From the NCBI GenBank assembly GCA_005882235.1, contig VBCT01000156.1, positions 1 to 17,664 on the forward strand: DNA of 17,664 bases. Direction: 5' to 3'. Shown here piece after piece: positions 1 through 7,142 of this stretch. The stretch is from Betaproteobacteria bacterium (GTDB lineage: Bacteria; Pseudomonadota; Gammaproteobacteria; Burkholderiales; SG8-39). Position 1 is the first letter of the stretch. Each line of letters starts with the position of its first letter. The position numbers and the translations under genes were made by a program. The notes beneath the pieces are model-generated. The model did no database searches and had not been told where the DNA came from. It saw only the letters and a list, made by a program, of their open reading frames with translations.

Positions 1-1
1 C

Positions 2-286
2 GTGGCGGGCGGCAGCGCTAGCGCGCAGGTGATGGTCTTCAGCGGCGCGAGCAGCGCAAATGACGTGAGCGGTGCACTGGCACCGGGAAAAACCCTGACG
101 TTTCCTTCGGGAATATTGAAAGTCGTGGTGGACGCGACGCACGATCGCCTCTACGCGGTCGGGTTCAACGGCCACATCTATCTCGTCGAGAACGTGAGCA
201 CGCTATCGTCGGGTGCCGCTACCGCGAAGGACGCGTCCCTTTCGAATGGCGGCATGTTAACCGCAGTCGCGGTCAACCCCAACTAG
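2..286 (+). CDS. C-terminal fragment of a beta-propeller-type repeat protein (5' end outside window)
   Basis: The frame is open from the left edge and ends at TAG 284-286, so only the last ~94 residues are visible and the GTG at position 2 need not be the start. Visible motifs are a DATHDRLYAVGFNGHIYLVEN stretch (about residues 43-63) followed by NVSTLSSG. These resemble the repeating blade unit of bacterial NHL-like propeller proteins, in which a D-x-x-x-D-R-L-Y-V strand alternates with a 'V-x-x-N-A-S-T-L-x-G' strand. Such proteins are usually exported, but the export signal would lie outside the window. The family assignment rests on this repeat pattern only. The gene converges on the amidase gene with 41 bases between stops and no obvious terminator hairpin. 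Confidence 0.5.
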   Translation: MAGGSASAQVMVFSGASSANDVSGALAPGKTLTFPSGILKVVVDATHDRLYAVGFNGHIYLVENVSTLSSGAATAKDASLSNGGMLTAVAVNPN

Positions 287-327
287 TCCGCTCCGGCTTC
301 TGTATCGCCACGCCGCGGGCACCCCCC

Positions 328-1740
328 TCACGCGCAAATCGGCGGCAGCCCGACCGGGTGCGCCGCTTCCACGAACCTCGCGACGGTGAGGATCATCGGC
401 TCCGAGAACCTCGGGCCGACGATCTGCAGCCCCACTGGCAGCCGCGCCGCGGTGAGCCCCGCGGGCACGCTCGCCGCGGGCAGCGTCGCGAGCGACACCA
501 GGAAAGTCGGGCCGATCCAGTCGATGTAGTGCTGCATTTTCCTGCCTTCGACCACCTCGGGATAGTTCTTTTCCACCGGAAACGGCGGAACCGGCGCGGT
601 CGGCGTGAGGAGCGCGTCGTACTGCTCGAACAGCGCGCGCCAGCGGTGCCAGATCTCCGCGCGCTTGCGCTCCGCGCGCGCGATCTCGCTGATGGTGAGC
701 GCGAGCCCTTCGCGGATGTTGCCGGCGAGATTGTCGCCGAGCTCGCCGATGCGCTCCAGCCGGTCGAAATGATTGCCCACCATCGCTTCGCCGCGCAGCG
801 CGAGAAACGCGTCGCGCCCGTCCGCGAGGTTGAATTCGATTTCCTCGGGCGCCGCGCCGTCGTCGCGCAGATCGCGCGCCGCGGTCCGGCAGATGCGCTC
901 GATCTCCTCGTCCACGCCGATTCCGGCGATGTCGGGCGCGTAGGCGAGGCGCAGGCCCCTCAGGCTCCTCGCCTTCGCAACCGCATCGCGCGCGCTCCTC
1001 CACGGCGAGGGAGCGGAGAGCGGCGACTTTCCGGAGAGCCCGGTCATCGCATCGAGGAGCAGCGCGCAGTCCTCGGCCGAGCGCGCCATGGGCCCCGCCA
1101 CGCTCTGGTCGTGCCAGGGCATCGCCGCCGGGTGCTTGGGAACGAGTCCCGCGGTGGTGCGCAGCCCGATCACCCCGCAGAAGGCGGCCGGCGTGCGCAG
1201 CGAGCCGCCGAAATCCGTGCCCTCGGCAAGCGGCGCCATGCGCGCGGCGAGCGCCGCCGCCCCGCCCCCGGTCGAGCCCGAGGCCGAAAGCGCCGTGTTC
1301 CAGGGATTGCGCGTCGCGCCGAACACCTTGTTCACCGTGTTCGCGCCGGCGCCGAACTCGGAGGTGTTGGTCTTGCCGAGAACGATCGCGCCGGCCGCCT
1401 TCAGCCTGCGGACGACCTCCGCGTCTTCGGTGGGCACATGGTCCCGGAACAGCGTCGAGCCGAAGGTCGTGCGTATGTCCGCGGTGGGCGTGAGGTCCTT
1501 GATCGCGACCGGGACGCCGTGCAGGGGCCGGAGCTTCGCGCGCTTCTTCACCGCGCGCTCCGCCTCGCGCGCCCAGGCGAGCGCCTTCTCGGCGGCGACG
1601 GTGCAGAAGGCGTTGACCGCGGGGTTGATCCTCTGGATCGCCGCGAGATGCGCCTCGACCACTTCGACCGGGCTCGCCTTTTTCGTGCGGACGAGCCGCG
1701 CGAGCTCGACGGCGGAGAGTCGGGTGAGTTCCTTGAACAT
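328..1740 (-). CDS. Amidase-signature family hydrolase (GatA-like fold)
   Basis: A 470-residue protein of the amidase signature family, which hydrolyses amide bonds with a Ser-cisSer-Lys triad. All three residues are visible when counted from ATG 1740: Lys81 in VAIKDL, the cis-Ser156 in ASGSTGGG, and nucleophile Ser180 in GTDFGGSLR, with the usual 24-residue spacing between the serines. The length fits the family. No GatB or GatC neighbour is present, so it is more likely a stand-alone amidase than the tRNA-dependent amidotransferase subunit; its substrate cannot be read from sequence. ATG 1740 (MFKELTRLS) is preferred because family members usually begin near this point. An upstream in-frame GTG at 1782 would add 14 poorly conserved residues, and neither start has a strong Shine-Dalgarno sequence. 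There is no signal peptide, so it is predicted to be cytoplasmic. Confidence 0.88.
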   Translation of the reverse strand: MFKELTRLSAVELARLVRTKKASPVEVVEAHLAAIQRINPAVNAFCTVAAEKALAWAREAERAVKKRAKLRPLHGVPVAIKDLTPTADIRTTFGSTLFRDHVPTEDAEVVRRLKAAGAIVLGKTNTSEFGAGANTVNKVFGATRNPWNTALSASGSTGGGAAALAARMAPLAEGTDFGGSLRTPAAFCGVIGLRTTAGLVPKHPAAMPWHDQSVAGPMARSAEDCALLLDAMTGLSGKSPLSAPSPWRSARDAVAKARSLRGLRLAYAPDIAGIGVDEEIERICRTAARDLRDDGAAPEEIEFNLADGRDAFLALRGEAMVGNHFDRLERIGELGDNLAGNIREGLALTISEIARAERKRAEIWHRWRALFEQYDALLTPTAPVPPFPVEKNYPEVVEGRKMQHYIDWIGPTFLVSLATLPAASVPAGLTAARLPVGLQIVGPRFSEPMILTVARFVEAAHPVGLPPICA

Positions 1741-1782
1741 GGGGAGGGATTCGCGCAAGCGCGATGCGCACGGGTGCCGCAC

Positions 1783-1792
1783 ATCATATACT
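1783..1792. promoter_or_regulatory. Candidate overlapping divergent -10 elements between amidase and MFS/acyltransferase genes
   Basis: The 110-base gap between the two divergent starts contains one AT-rich island. On the + strand it reads TATACT (1787-1792, five of six to the -10 consensus) and on the - strand TATGAT (rc of 1783-1788, also five of six). No convincing -35 hexamer sits at the right distance on either side, so this is only a suggestion. Confidence 0.25.
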
Positions 1793-1850
1793 TTCCCGCG
1801 CCCGCAATTGTCGCAGCCGGCAGGCGCGGCGAGCCGAGGACAGCCCAGTC

Positions 1851-3737
1851 ATGAGCCAGCCCAATCAGTACGAGTTGCTCAAGCAAAGGCGCTTTCTCCC
1901 GTTTTTTCTTACCCAGTTCCTCGGTGCCTTCAACGACAACGTCTACAAGAACGCCCTGGTCATTCTCGTCGCCTACCATGCGGCAAGCCTGAGCAGGCTC
2001 GACGCAAATACTCTTTCGAACCTCGCTCAGGCGCTTTTCATCCTGCCGTTTTTCCTCTTTTCCGCGACCGCCGGGCAGATCGCCGACAAGCTGGAGAAAT
2101 CGCTTCTGATTCGCCTGGTGAAGCTCGCGGAGATCGCGATCATGGCGCTCGGTGCAATGGGACTGTACTGGCGCAGCCTCCCTCTGCTGATGACTGGCCT
2201 CTTCCTGATGGGCTTGCATTCGACGGTATTCGGGCCGGTGAAATACGCCTACCTGCCCCAGCACCTCGAGCAGGAGGAAATCGTCGGCGGGAACGGCCTG
2301 GTGGAGATGGGCACCTTCCTCGCCATTCTCGTCGGAACGCTGCTCGGCGGATATCTCATCGCCGAGGGATCGGCAACACCGGTAGCCGCGACCGTCGTGG
2401 CGCTCGCCGTACTCGGCTATGTGACGAGCCGATGGGTACCGCGTTCGCCCGCCGCCGCGCCGGACCTTGCGATCAACTGGAATCCCTTCTCCGAGACTTG
2501 GCGGATCCTGCAGTTCATGCGCGGCAACCGGACGGTTTTTCTCTCGGTGCTCGGGATTTCCTGGTTCTGGTTTCTCGGTGCGCTGTACCTGTCGCAGTTT
2601 CCCGTCTACACGAAGGAGGTCTTGTCCGGCAAGGAAGAGGTCGTGACCGTGTTGCTCGCCCTTTTCTCCGTCGGAGTCGGAATCGGCTCGCTCCTGTGCG
2701 AGCGCGCCTCGGGCCGCAGGATCGAGCTCGGATTGGTGCCGTTCGGCTCGATCGGGCTGACGTTGTTCGGCATCGATTTCTATTTCGCGAGCACGGGCTT
2801 GCCTGCGCACGCGGCGGCGGGCGCAGCGGATTTTCTGGGAGAGCCCGCCCACTGGCGCATCCTCGCCGACCTCGCGTTGATCGGGATCTTCGGCGGCTTC
2901 TACATCGTGCCCCTCTACACGCTCATCCAGACCCGGACGGAGGCGAGCCACCGCTCGCGTGTCATCGCCGGCAACAATGTCCTGAACGCGCTTTTCGTCG
3001 TGTGTGCGGCTGTCCTGGCGATCGTGCTGCTCGATCTGGGCTCGAGCATTCCGCAACTCTTTCTCGCTGCCGCTCTCCTCAACGCGGGCGTTGCGATCTA
3101 CATCTACACGCTCGTCCCCGAGTTCCTGATGCGGTTCCTGATCTGGCTGCTCGTGCACACCGTCTATCGACTGGACAAATCGGGGCTGGAGCACATTCCG
3201 GAGTCGGGGCCGGCGGTCCTGATATGCAACCACGTGAGCTACGTGGACGCGCTCGTCATCGCCGCCGCATGCCCGCGCCCGGTACGCTTCGTCATGGACC
3301 ACCAGATTTTCAGGATTCCCGTGCTGAGCTTCATCTTCCGCACCGGGCGCGCGATTCCCATTGCGCCTGCGCGCGAGGACCCGGACGCGCTGGCGCGGGC
3401 GCACGACCAGATCGCCGGGGCGCTCGAAGAGGGCGACCTGATCTGCATTTTCCCGGAGGGCAAGATCACCTACGACGGGCAGCTGAGCCCGTTCAGGCCC
3501 GGGGTGAAGCGGATCGTGGACCGCACGCCCGTGCCGGTCGTACCTCTCGCGTTGCGCGGGCTGTGGGGCAGCTTCTTTTCCCGGCACGAAGGCCCCGCGA
3601 TGACGAAGTGGAGCCGCATCGCAAAGCGAATCTATTCCCGCATCAGCCTCGTCGCGGCACCGCCCGTGGCTGCGCGCGAAGTCACGCCGGAACTTCTGCA
3701 CGGCATCGTGCTGCAGCTGCGCGGGGACCGCCTCTAG
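1851..3737 (+). CDS. LplT-like MFS transporter fused to a PlsC-type acyltransferase
   Basis: A 628-residue inner-membrane protein. Residues ~10-420 form an MFS domain with about 12 hydrophobic segments; its start, FLPFFLTQFLGAFNDNVYKN, matches the LplT lysophospholipid-flippase type. Residues ~440-628 form a glycerolipid acyltransferase domain with the catalytic HX4D motif (H461...D466 in NHVSYVD), the substrate-binding FPEGK (534-538) and a VPVVPLAL block. Known relatives couple import of lysophospholipid to its re-acylation. The third domain of the longest relatives, an acyl-ACP/acyl-CoA synthetase, is absent, so the acyl donor must come from elsewhere. ATG 1851 is preceded by GAGGA at 1836-1840; the longer frame from 1764 lacks family support. 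The stop TAG 3735-3737 overlaps the stop of the convergent regulator gene. Confidence 0.88.
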   Translation: MSQPNQYELLKQRRFLPFFLTQFLGAFNDNVYKNALVILVAYHAASLSRLDANTLSNLAQALFILPFFLFSATAGQIADKLEKSLLIRLVKLAEIAIMALGAMGLYWRSLPLLMTGLFLMGLHSTVFGPVKYAYLPQHLEQEEIVGGNGLVEMGTFLAILVGTLLGGYLIAEGSATPVAATVVALAVLGYVTSRWVPRSPAAAPDLAINWNPFSETWRILQFMRGNRTVFLSVLGISWFWFLGALYLSQFPVYTKEVLSGKEEVVTVLLALFSVGVGIGSLLCERASGRRIELGLVPFGSIGLTLFGIDFYFASTGLPAHAAAGAADFLGEPAHWRILADLALIGIFGGFYIVPLYTLIQTRTEASHRSRVIAGNNVLNALFVVCAAVLAIVLLDLGSSIPQLFLAAALLNAGVAIYIYTLVPEFLMRFLIWLLVHTVYRLDKSGLEHIPESGPAVLICNHVSYVDALVIAAACPRPVRFVMDHQIFRIPVLSFIFRTGRAIPIAPAREDPDALARAHDQIAGALEEGDLICIFPEGKITYDGQLSPFRPGVKRIVDRTPVPVVPLALRGLWGSFFSRHEGPAMTKWSRIAKRIYSRISLVAAPPVAAREVTPELLHGIVLQLRGDRL

Positions 3738-4504
3738 CCGGGCGCCTTCGACCTTGGGTTGGGGTGAGCGGCTACGCGCCGCAACTCCGTAAACAGCGCG
3801 AGCTCCCAGGGCCGGATCGCCATCACCATCGTCATCCCGTCGCGCATGCTGTGGTCGAGCGAGCGGTCTTCGCCGACGAGCGAATCGAACTCCTCGGCGA
3901 GCTTGCGCATTCGCTGTTGCAGCAATTCGTTCGACCTGGCGGACAGCGCGCCTTGCAGCGTTATCCGCAGCTCTCCAGGACCCAGAAACGATGACTTGAA
4001 GAAGTGCTCCTGCACGCGGCTCTCGAAGAAGCGCTGAATCGGCCCGCCCTTGCGCCAGCTGAAATTGTGGGCAAGCCGGACCTTGATGCGGTTTCCCGGC
4101 AGCAAGTCGATGATCCCCAGGCGGTCCAGGCGCGTGAGCAACGCGACCAGTTCCGACTCCGAGAAGCGATACTTCTCGAGCATGACCCCCGCGGTCCAGT
4201 GGTTGATCGCGAGGATCGCGATCAGCAGGACCTTGGGATCGCTCACCAGGACCTGTTCCTGCTCCTCGGTCAGTTCGGTGATGCGCTTTTCAGCCGCGCG
4301 CGTCAAATCAAACAGCTCGGTGATTTCCAGGTCCATCAGCTCGCAGATTTGCTCGAGCCGGTTGAGGCTCAGGTTCTCCTGTGAGAACACGCGCTTGACC
4401 GAAGACTCGGAGAGGCCGAGGCCTTTCGCAACGCGCGCGTAGGTCAGCCCGCGCTCGCGCAGGCCTTTCTTGATGGCATCGATAAGTAAGGCGGCTTGGG
4501 GCAT
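3734..4504 (-). CDS. XRE-type helix-turn-helix regulator with large C-terminal domain
   Basis: A 256-residue soluble protein. Residues ~8-66 form a Cro/C1-type helix-turn-helix: LTYARVAKGLGLSESSVKRVFS is the HTH core and NLSLNRLEQICELMDLEI the following helices. Residues ~75-256 contain a probable second winged helix (SELVALLTRLDRLGIIDLLPGNRIKV) and a helical tail (QQRMRKLAEEFDSLVGED). This layout recalls HTH regulators with a DUF4423-like C-terminus, but that link is an inference from pattern only. The gene is divergent from the rhombotarget lipoprotein gene (141-base gap), which makes that operon and itself the natural candidate targets. ATG 4504 has no good Shine-Dalgarno sequence; the nearest GAGG lies 19 bases upstream. 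Its stop and that of the facing MFS gene share the tetranucleotide CTAG. Confidence 0.8.
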   Translation of the reverse strand: MPQAALLIDAIKKGLRERGLTYARVAKGLGLSESSVKRVFSQENLSLNRLEQICELMDLEITELFDLTRAAEKRITELTEEQEQVLVSDPKVLLIAILAINHWTAGVMLEKYRFSESELVALLTRLDRLGIIDLLPGNRIKVRLAHNFSWRKGGPIQRFFESRVQEHFFKSSFLGPGELRITLQGALSARSNELLQQRMRKLAEEFDSLVGEDRSLDHSMRDGMTMVMAIRPWELALFTELRRVAAHPNPRSKAPG

Positions 4505-4506
4505 CC

Positions 4507-4525
4507 GGTATCGAAAAGTAATACC
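4507..4525. promoter_or_regulatory. Inverted repeat GGTAT-N9-ATACC, possible operator
   Basis: Perfect 5-bp arms (4507-4511 and 4521-4525) lie immediately upstream of the XRE regulator's ATG and downstream of its candidate -10. A repressor bound here would block early elongation or translation. Short arms in a single copy make this weak evidence. Confidence 0.2.
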
Positions 4526-4536
4526 TCGCGGGCCAT

Positions 4537-4545
4537 CTTATATCA
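4537..4545 (-). promoter_or_regulatory. Candidate extended -10 promoter of the XRE regulator gene
   Basis: Read on the minus strand this is TGATATAAG: an extended -10 (TG, one base, then TATAAG, five of six to consensus). A transcript would start near 4530, giving a leader of about 26 bases before ATG 4504. No good -35 is visible, which is tolerated in extended -10 promoters. Confidence 0.35.
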
Positions 4546-4567
4546 CTTCTGCATGAGTGGTTGCGTA

Positions 4568-4579
4568 ATCCGAGCGGAT
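4568..4579. promoter_or_regulatory. Perfect 12-bp palindrome ATCCGAGCGGAT, possible regulator-binding site
   Basis: ATCCG-AG-CGGAT is a perfect inverted repeat in the middle of the divergent gap between the XRE regulator and the rhombotarget/rhombosortase operon. It lies upstream of the regulator's candidate -10 (4537-4545), a suitable place for a site acting on both promoters. No clear promoter for the rightward operon was found next to it. Confidence 0.28.
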
Positions 4580-4645
4580 GCCCGAGCCTTGTACCCGCAT
4601 CAACCGGGGTCTATCGTTGCTTTGAACGAAGTCACAGGGGGAACT

Positions 4646-5542
4646 ATGGCTCACACATGGAAAAAAAGTATGCTTGGCCGTGTCGTCGCGATGGCGCTTC
4701 TATCCCTCGTCATTGCGGCATGCGCGACCACGACGCGAAACGCGACGAGCGTCGTGGATTATCTCTATCCCGACAGCAACAAGGCCGAGACGCCGAGCGT
4801 TCCGGTGTTGACGCTGCCTCTCCGCGTCGCGATCGCGTTCACGCCGGGCGATTCTTCGGTTTCGAGGTCGGGGACTTCCCGCGCGGTTAGGCCGCTGAAC
4901 CTCCGATCGGGCGGACAGTTCATCCTGACGGAGAAGAAGAGGCAGGACCTCATGCAGGAAGTGGCGAACCACTTCAAGAAATACCCGTTCGTGAAAGACA
5001 TCGAGATTATCCCGTCGGCGTATCTCTCGCCCCGGGGGAGCTTCGCCAATCTCGATCAGATCAAGACCATGTACGGCGTGAGCGTGATCGTGCTGCTCTC
5101 ATACGACCAGACGCAGTTCACCGACGAGGGCGCGTTGTCGCTCACCTACTGGACGATCGTCGGCGCGTACCTCGTGAGGGGAGAGAAGAACGACACTCAC
5201 ACCATGCTCGACGCGGTGGTGTACGACATTCCCAGCCGCAAGATGCTTTTCCGGGCGCCGGGAACCAGTCTCGTCAAGGGCTCGGCCACGCCCGTGAACC
5301 TGAGCGAGCAGCAGCGCGCGGACAGCGAGGCAGGCTTTGAGAGAGCGGCCAAGGAGATGATCGCAAATCTCGATGAACAGCTTTCCGCGTTCCGGGAAAA
5401 GGTCAAGGAGCGGCCTACCGAATTCAAGGTCCAGCCTTCGGCACAATACCGGGGTGGTGGTGGAGCACTCGACGCCTCCATGCTCGCGCTGGTCGTCGTC
5501 CTGGGCGGGGGTTTCCTGTGCATACGGCAACGCCGCGCCTGA
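4646..5542 (+). CDS. Rhombotarget lipoprotein with GlyGly-CTERM sorting signal
   Basis: A 298-residue lipoprotein. The N-terminus is a lipoprotein signal peptide with lipobox IAAC (Cys26); Ala at +2 predicts outer-membrane sorting. The mature part carries blocks I recognise from the rhombotarget lipoprotein family: VVDYLYP, LTLPLRVAIAF, FVKDIEIIPSAYL, SYDQTQFTDEG, LTYWTIVGAYLVRG and AVVYDIPSRKMLFRAPGTS. The C-terminus is a tripartite GlyGly-CTERM tail: Gly270-Gly273, a hydrophobic span to ~293, then basic RQRRA. Such tails are cleaved by rhombosortase, encoded by the next gene, which overlaps this one by 25 bases. ATG 4646 has a strong G-rich Shine-Dalgarno (AGGGGGA, 4636-4642); the frame is open further upstream but only this start gives the signal peptide. 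The biochemical role of the lipoprotein is unknown. Confidence 0.88.
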   Translation: MAHTWKKSMLGRVVAMALLSLVIAACATTTRNATSVVDYLYPDSNKAETPSVPVLTLPLRVAIAFTPGDSSVSRSGTSRAVRPLNLRSGGQFILTEKKRQDLMQEVANHFKKYPFVKDIEIIPSAYLSPRGSFANLDQIKTMYGVSVIVLLSYDQTQFTDEGALSLTYWTIVGAYLVRGEKNDTHTMLDAVVYDIPSRKMLFRAPGTSLVKGSATPVNLSEQQRADSEAGFERAAKEMIANLDEQLSAFREKVKERPTEFKVQPSAQYRGGGGALDASMLALVVVLGGGFLCIRQRRA

Positions 5543-6132
5543 TCCCGCTGCGGATCCCGCTCGCGACGTTGCTGGTTTGCGGCGCCGCGGGCGTCGTTTT
5601 TGCCCAACCACACCTTCAAGCTCTGCTAATTTATGACCGCGCGGCCATAGACGAGGGCGAGATCTGGCGCCTGATCACCGGGAATCTTGTTCACTTTTCG
5701 CCTTCGCATTTTCTATACGATGTCGTCGCGCTCTTTGTCGCGGGAGCACTGATGGAGATCCGGGGCTACCGGCACTTCGCGATACTCTGCCTGGTTTCCG
5801 CAGCGATGATAGGCGCGACCGTATACGTCGGCAGCCCGGAGTTATCCGTGTTTGGCGGTTTGTCGGGCATCGTCATGGCGGCGTTCACCTACGCGTGCCT
5901 GGAAGGGCTCGAGGAAACGGGCGCGTGGCGGCGGCTGTGCTGGGTGGCGCTGATTTTTCTGGTAATCAAGATGAGCATCGAAATGGCGCTGGGATCATCA
6001 TTCGAGTCCCTTGCGGAAGGCGAATCGCCAAGCTTCGTCGCCGTGCCGTCCACCCATGTCGCGGGTGCGGTGACCGCGCTGATCCTGTTCGCGTCGACGA
6101 GGCTGGCCGGATTTCGCAAGACGCGGTCCTGA
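5518..6132 (+). CDS. rrtA: Rhombosortase (rhomboid-family intramembrane serine protease)
   Basis: A 204-residue polytopic membrane protein with the rhomboid core: WRLITGNLVHFSPSHFLYD (residues 50-68), the catalytic Ser116 in FGGLSG and the partner His180 in STHVAG, in successive transmembrane segments. About six hydrophobic segments are visible and there is no extra cytoplasmic domain, which fits the compact rhombosortase branch rather than GlpG. Asp68 occupies the place of the Asn common in other rhomboids. The predicted role is cleavage of GlyGly-CTERM tails, and the only such substrate visible here is the lipoprotein encoded directly upstream. The GTG start at 5518 is supported by a G-rich Shine-Dalgarno (5503-5511) six bases upstream; the gene overlaps the lipoprotein gene by 25 bases, implying translational coupling. 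Confidence 0.88.
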   Translation: MHTATPRLIPLRIPLATLLVCGAAGVVFAQPHLQALLIYDRAAIDEGEIWRLITGNLVHFSPSHFLYDVVALFVAGALMEIRGYRHFAILCLVSAAMIGATVYVGSPELSVFGGLSGIVMAAFTYACLEGLEETGAWRRLCWVALIFLVIKMSIEMALGSSFESLAEGESPSFVAVPSTHVAGAVTALILFASTRLAGFRKTRS

Positions 6133-6158
6133 CTTCGCCGCGGCCTGCTTGCCCCACC

Positions 6159-7133
6159 CTACTCCACCTTCGCTCCGGAGCGCCGGATGATGTCCGCCCA
6201 CTTTCCGCTCTCGGCGCGCACGAATTCTGCGAACTGCTCGGGCGTCATCGGGCGCGCCTCGACGCCGAGGTTCGCCATGCGGCGCGCCACCTCCGCGTGC
6301 GCGAGCGCGCGCGAGGCGCGGTCGTTCAGCCGGTGGATGATTTCGCGCGAGGTGCCCGAGCGCGCGCCCAGGCCCAGCCACGGGGTCGCCTCGAACCCCG
6401 GCAGGCCCGACTCCGCGAGCGTGGGAATTTCGGGCGCGGCGTCGATTCGCTTCAGCTCGGCCACTGCGATCGCGCGCAAGCGGCCGTCGCGGACGTGCTG
6501 GAGAGTGGTGCTGGTGTTGACGAAGCTCATCGCCACGCGGCCGGCGAGAAGATCGGTGGTCGCCTGCGCGGCCGAGCCCTTGTAGGGCACGTGCATCGCA
6601 TCGACGCCCGCGAGCGACTTGAGCAATTCCATCGCGAGGTGTCCGGTCGAGGCGACCGCCTGCGAGGCATAGTGCGCGTGGGCGCCCTCGCCGCGCAGCC
6701 AGGCGAGCAGCTCCCGGAGATCCTTCGCCGGCACCGTGGGATGCACGACGAGAAGCAGGGGCGCGACGCCCAGCATCGCCACCGGCGCGACATCGGTCGC
6801 CGGATTGAACGGCATGAAGCTCATCAGATGGGTGTTGATGGCGAACGGCCCAGGCGGCGCGACGAACAGCATGTGGCCGTCCGCGGCCGCCTTTACAACC
6901 AAGTCGACGCCGATGTTGCCGTTCGCCCCCGGCCGGCTCTCCACCACGAACGGCGCGCCGAAGGTCTTGCTGAAGTCCTCGGCGAGCGCGCGCGAGAGGA
7001 AATCCACCGACCCTCCCGGGGGGCTCGTCGCGATGATGCGCACCGTGTGGCTCGGCCAGGAGGGCTGGGCGCGAGCGCCGAGCGGCAGCGCCGACGCGAC
7101 GGCGAGCGTCAAAACGCTGAGCGCGCACCTCAT
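6159..7133 (-). CDS. Bug/TctC-family periplasmic solute receptor
   Basis: A 324-residue secreted binding protein of the Bug (tripartite tricarboxylate transporter receptor, TctC) family. A signal peptide covers residues 1-22 (cleavage after ARA, before QPSWPS). Family blocks follow: VRIIATSPPGGSVDFLSRALA, VVESRPGANGNIGVD, HVPYKGSAAQATTDLLAGRV and IPTLAESGLPGFEATPWLG. Members bind small carboxylates and related compounds in the periplasm; the ligand cannot be predicted. No TctA/TctB membrane subunits are nearby, as is usual for the many orphan Bug genes of Burkholderiales. It lies nine bases downstream of the DUF2157-like gene on the same strand, so co-transcription is likely, although the two products have no obvious functional link. 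Confidence 0.92.
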   Translation of the reverse strand: MRCALSVLTLAVASALPLGARAQPSWPSHTVRIIATSPPGGSVDFLSRALAEDFSKTFGAPFVVESRPGANGNIGVDLVVKAAADGHMLFVAPPGPFAINTHLMSFMPFNPATDVAPVAMLGVAPLLLVVHPTVPAKDLRELLAWLRGEGAHAHYASQAVASTGHLAMELLKSLAGVDAMHVPYKGSAAQATTDLLAGRVAMSFVNTSTTLQHVRDGRLRAIAVAELKRIDAAPEIPTLAESGLPGFEATPWLGLGARSGTSREIIHRLNDRASRALAHAEVARRMANLGVEARPMTPEQFAEFVRAESGKWADIIRRSGAKVE

Positions 7134-7142
7134 CGAACGGGA

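Noticed and set aside
328..1740. GatA subunit of the tRNA-dependent amidotransferase
   Set aside because: No gatB or gatC is adjacent and GlnRS is encoded in the window, so a stand-alone amidase is more likely.
1088..3994. Very long open frames on the other frames and strand over the amidase and MFS genes (up to ~970 codons)
   Set aside because: GC-rich coding DNA leaves alternative frames open; the translations are Arg/Ala/Gly-rich, match no family, and overlap two well-supported genes.
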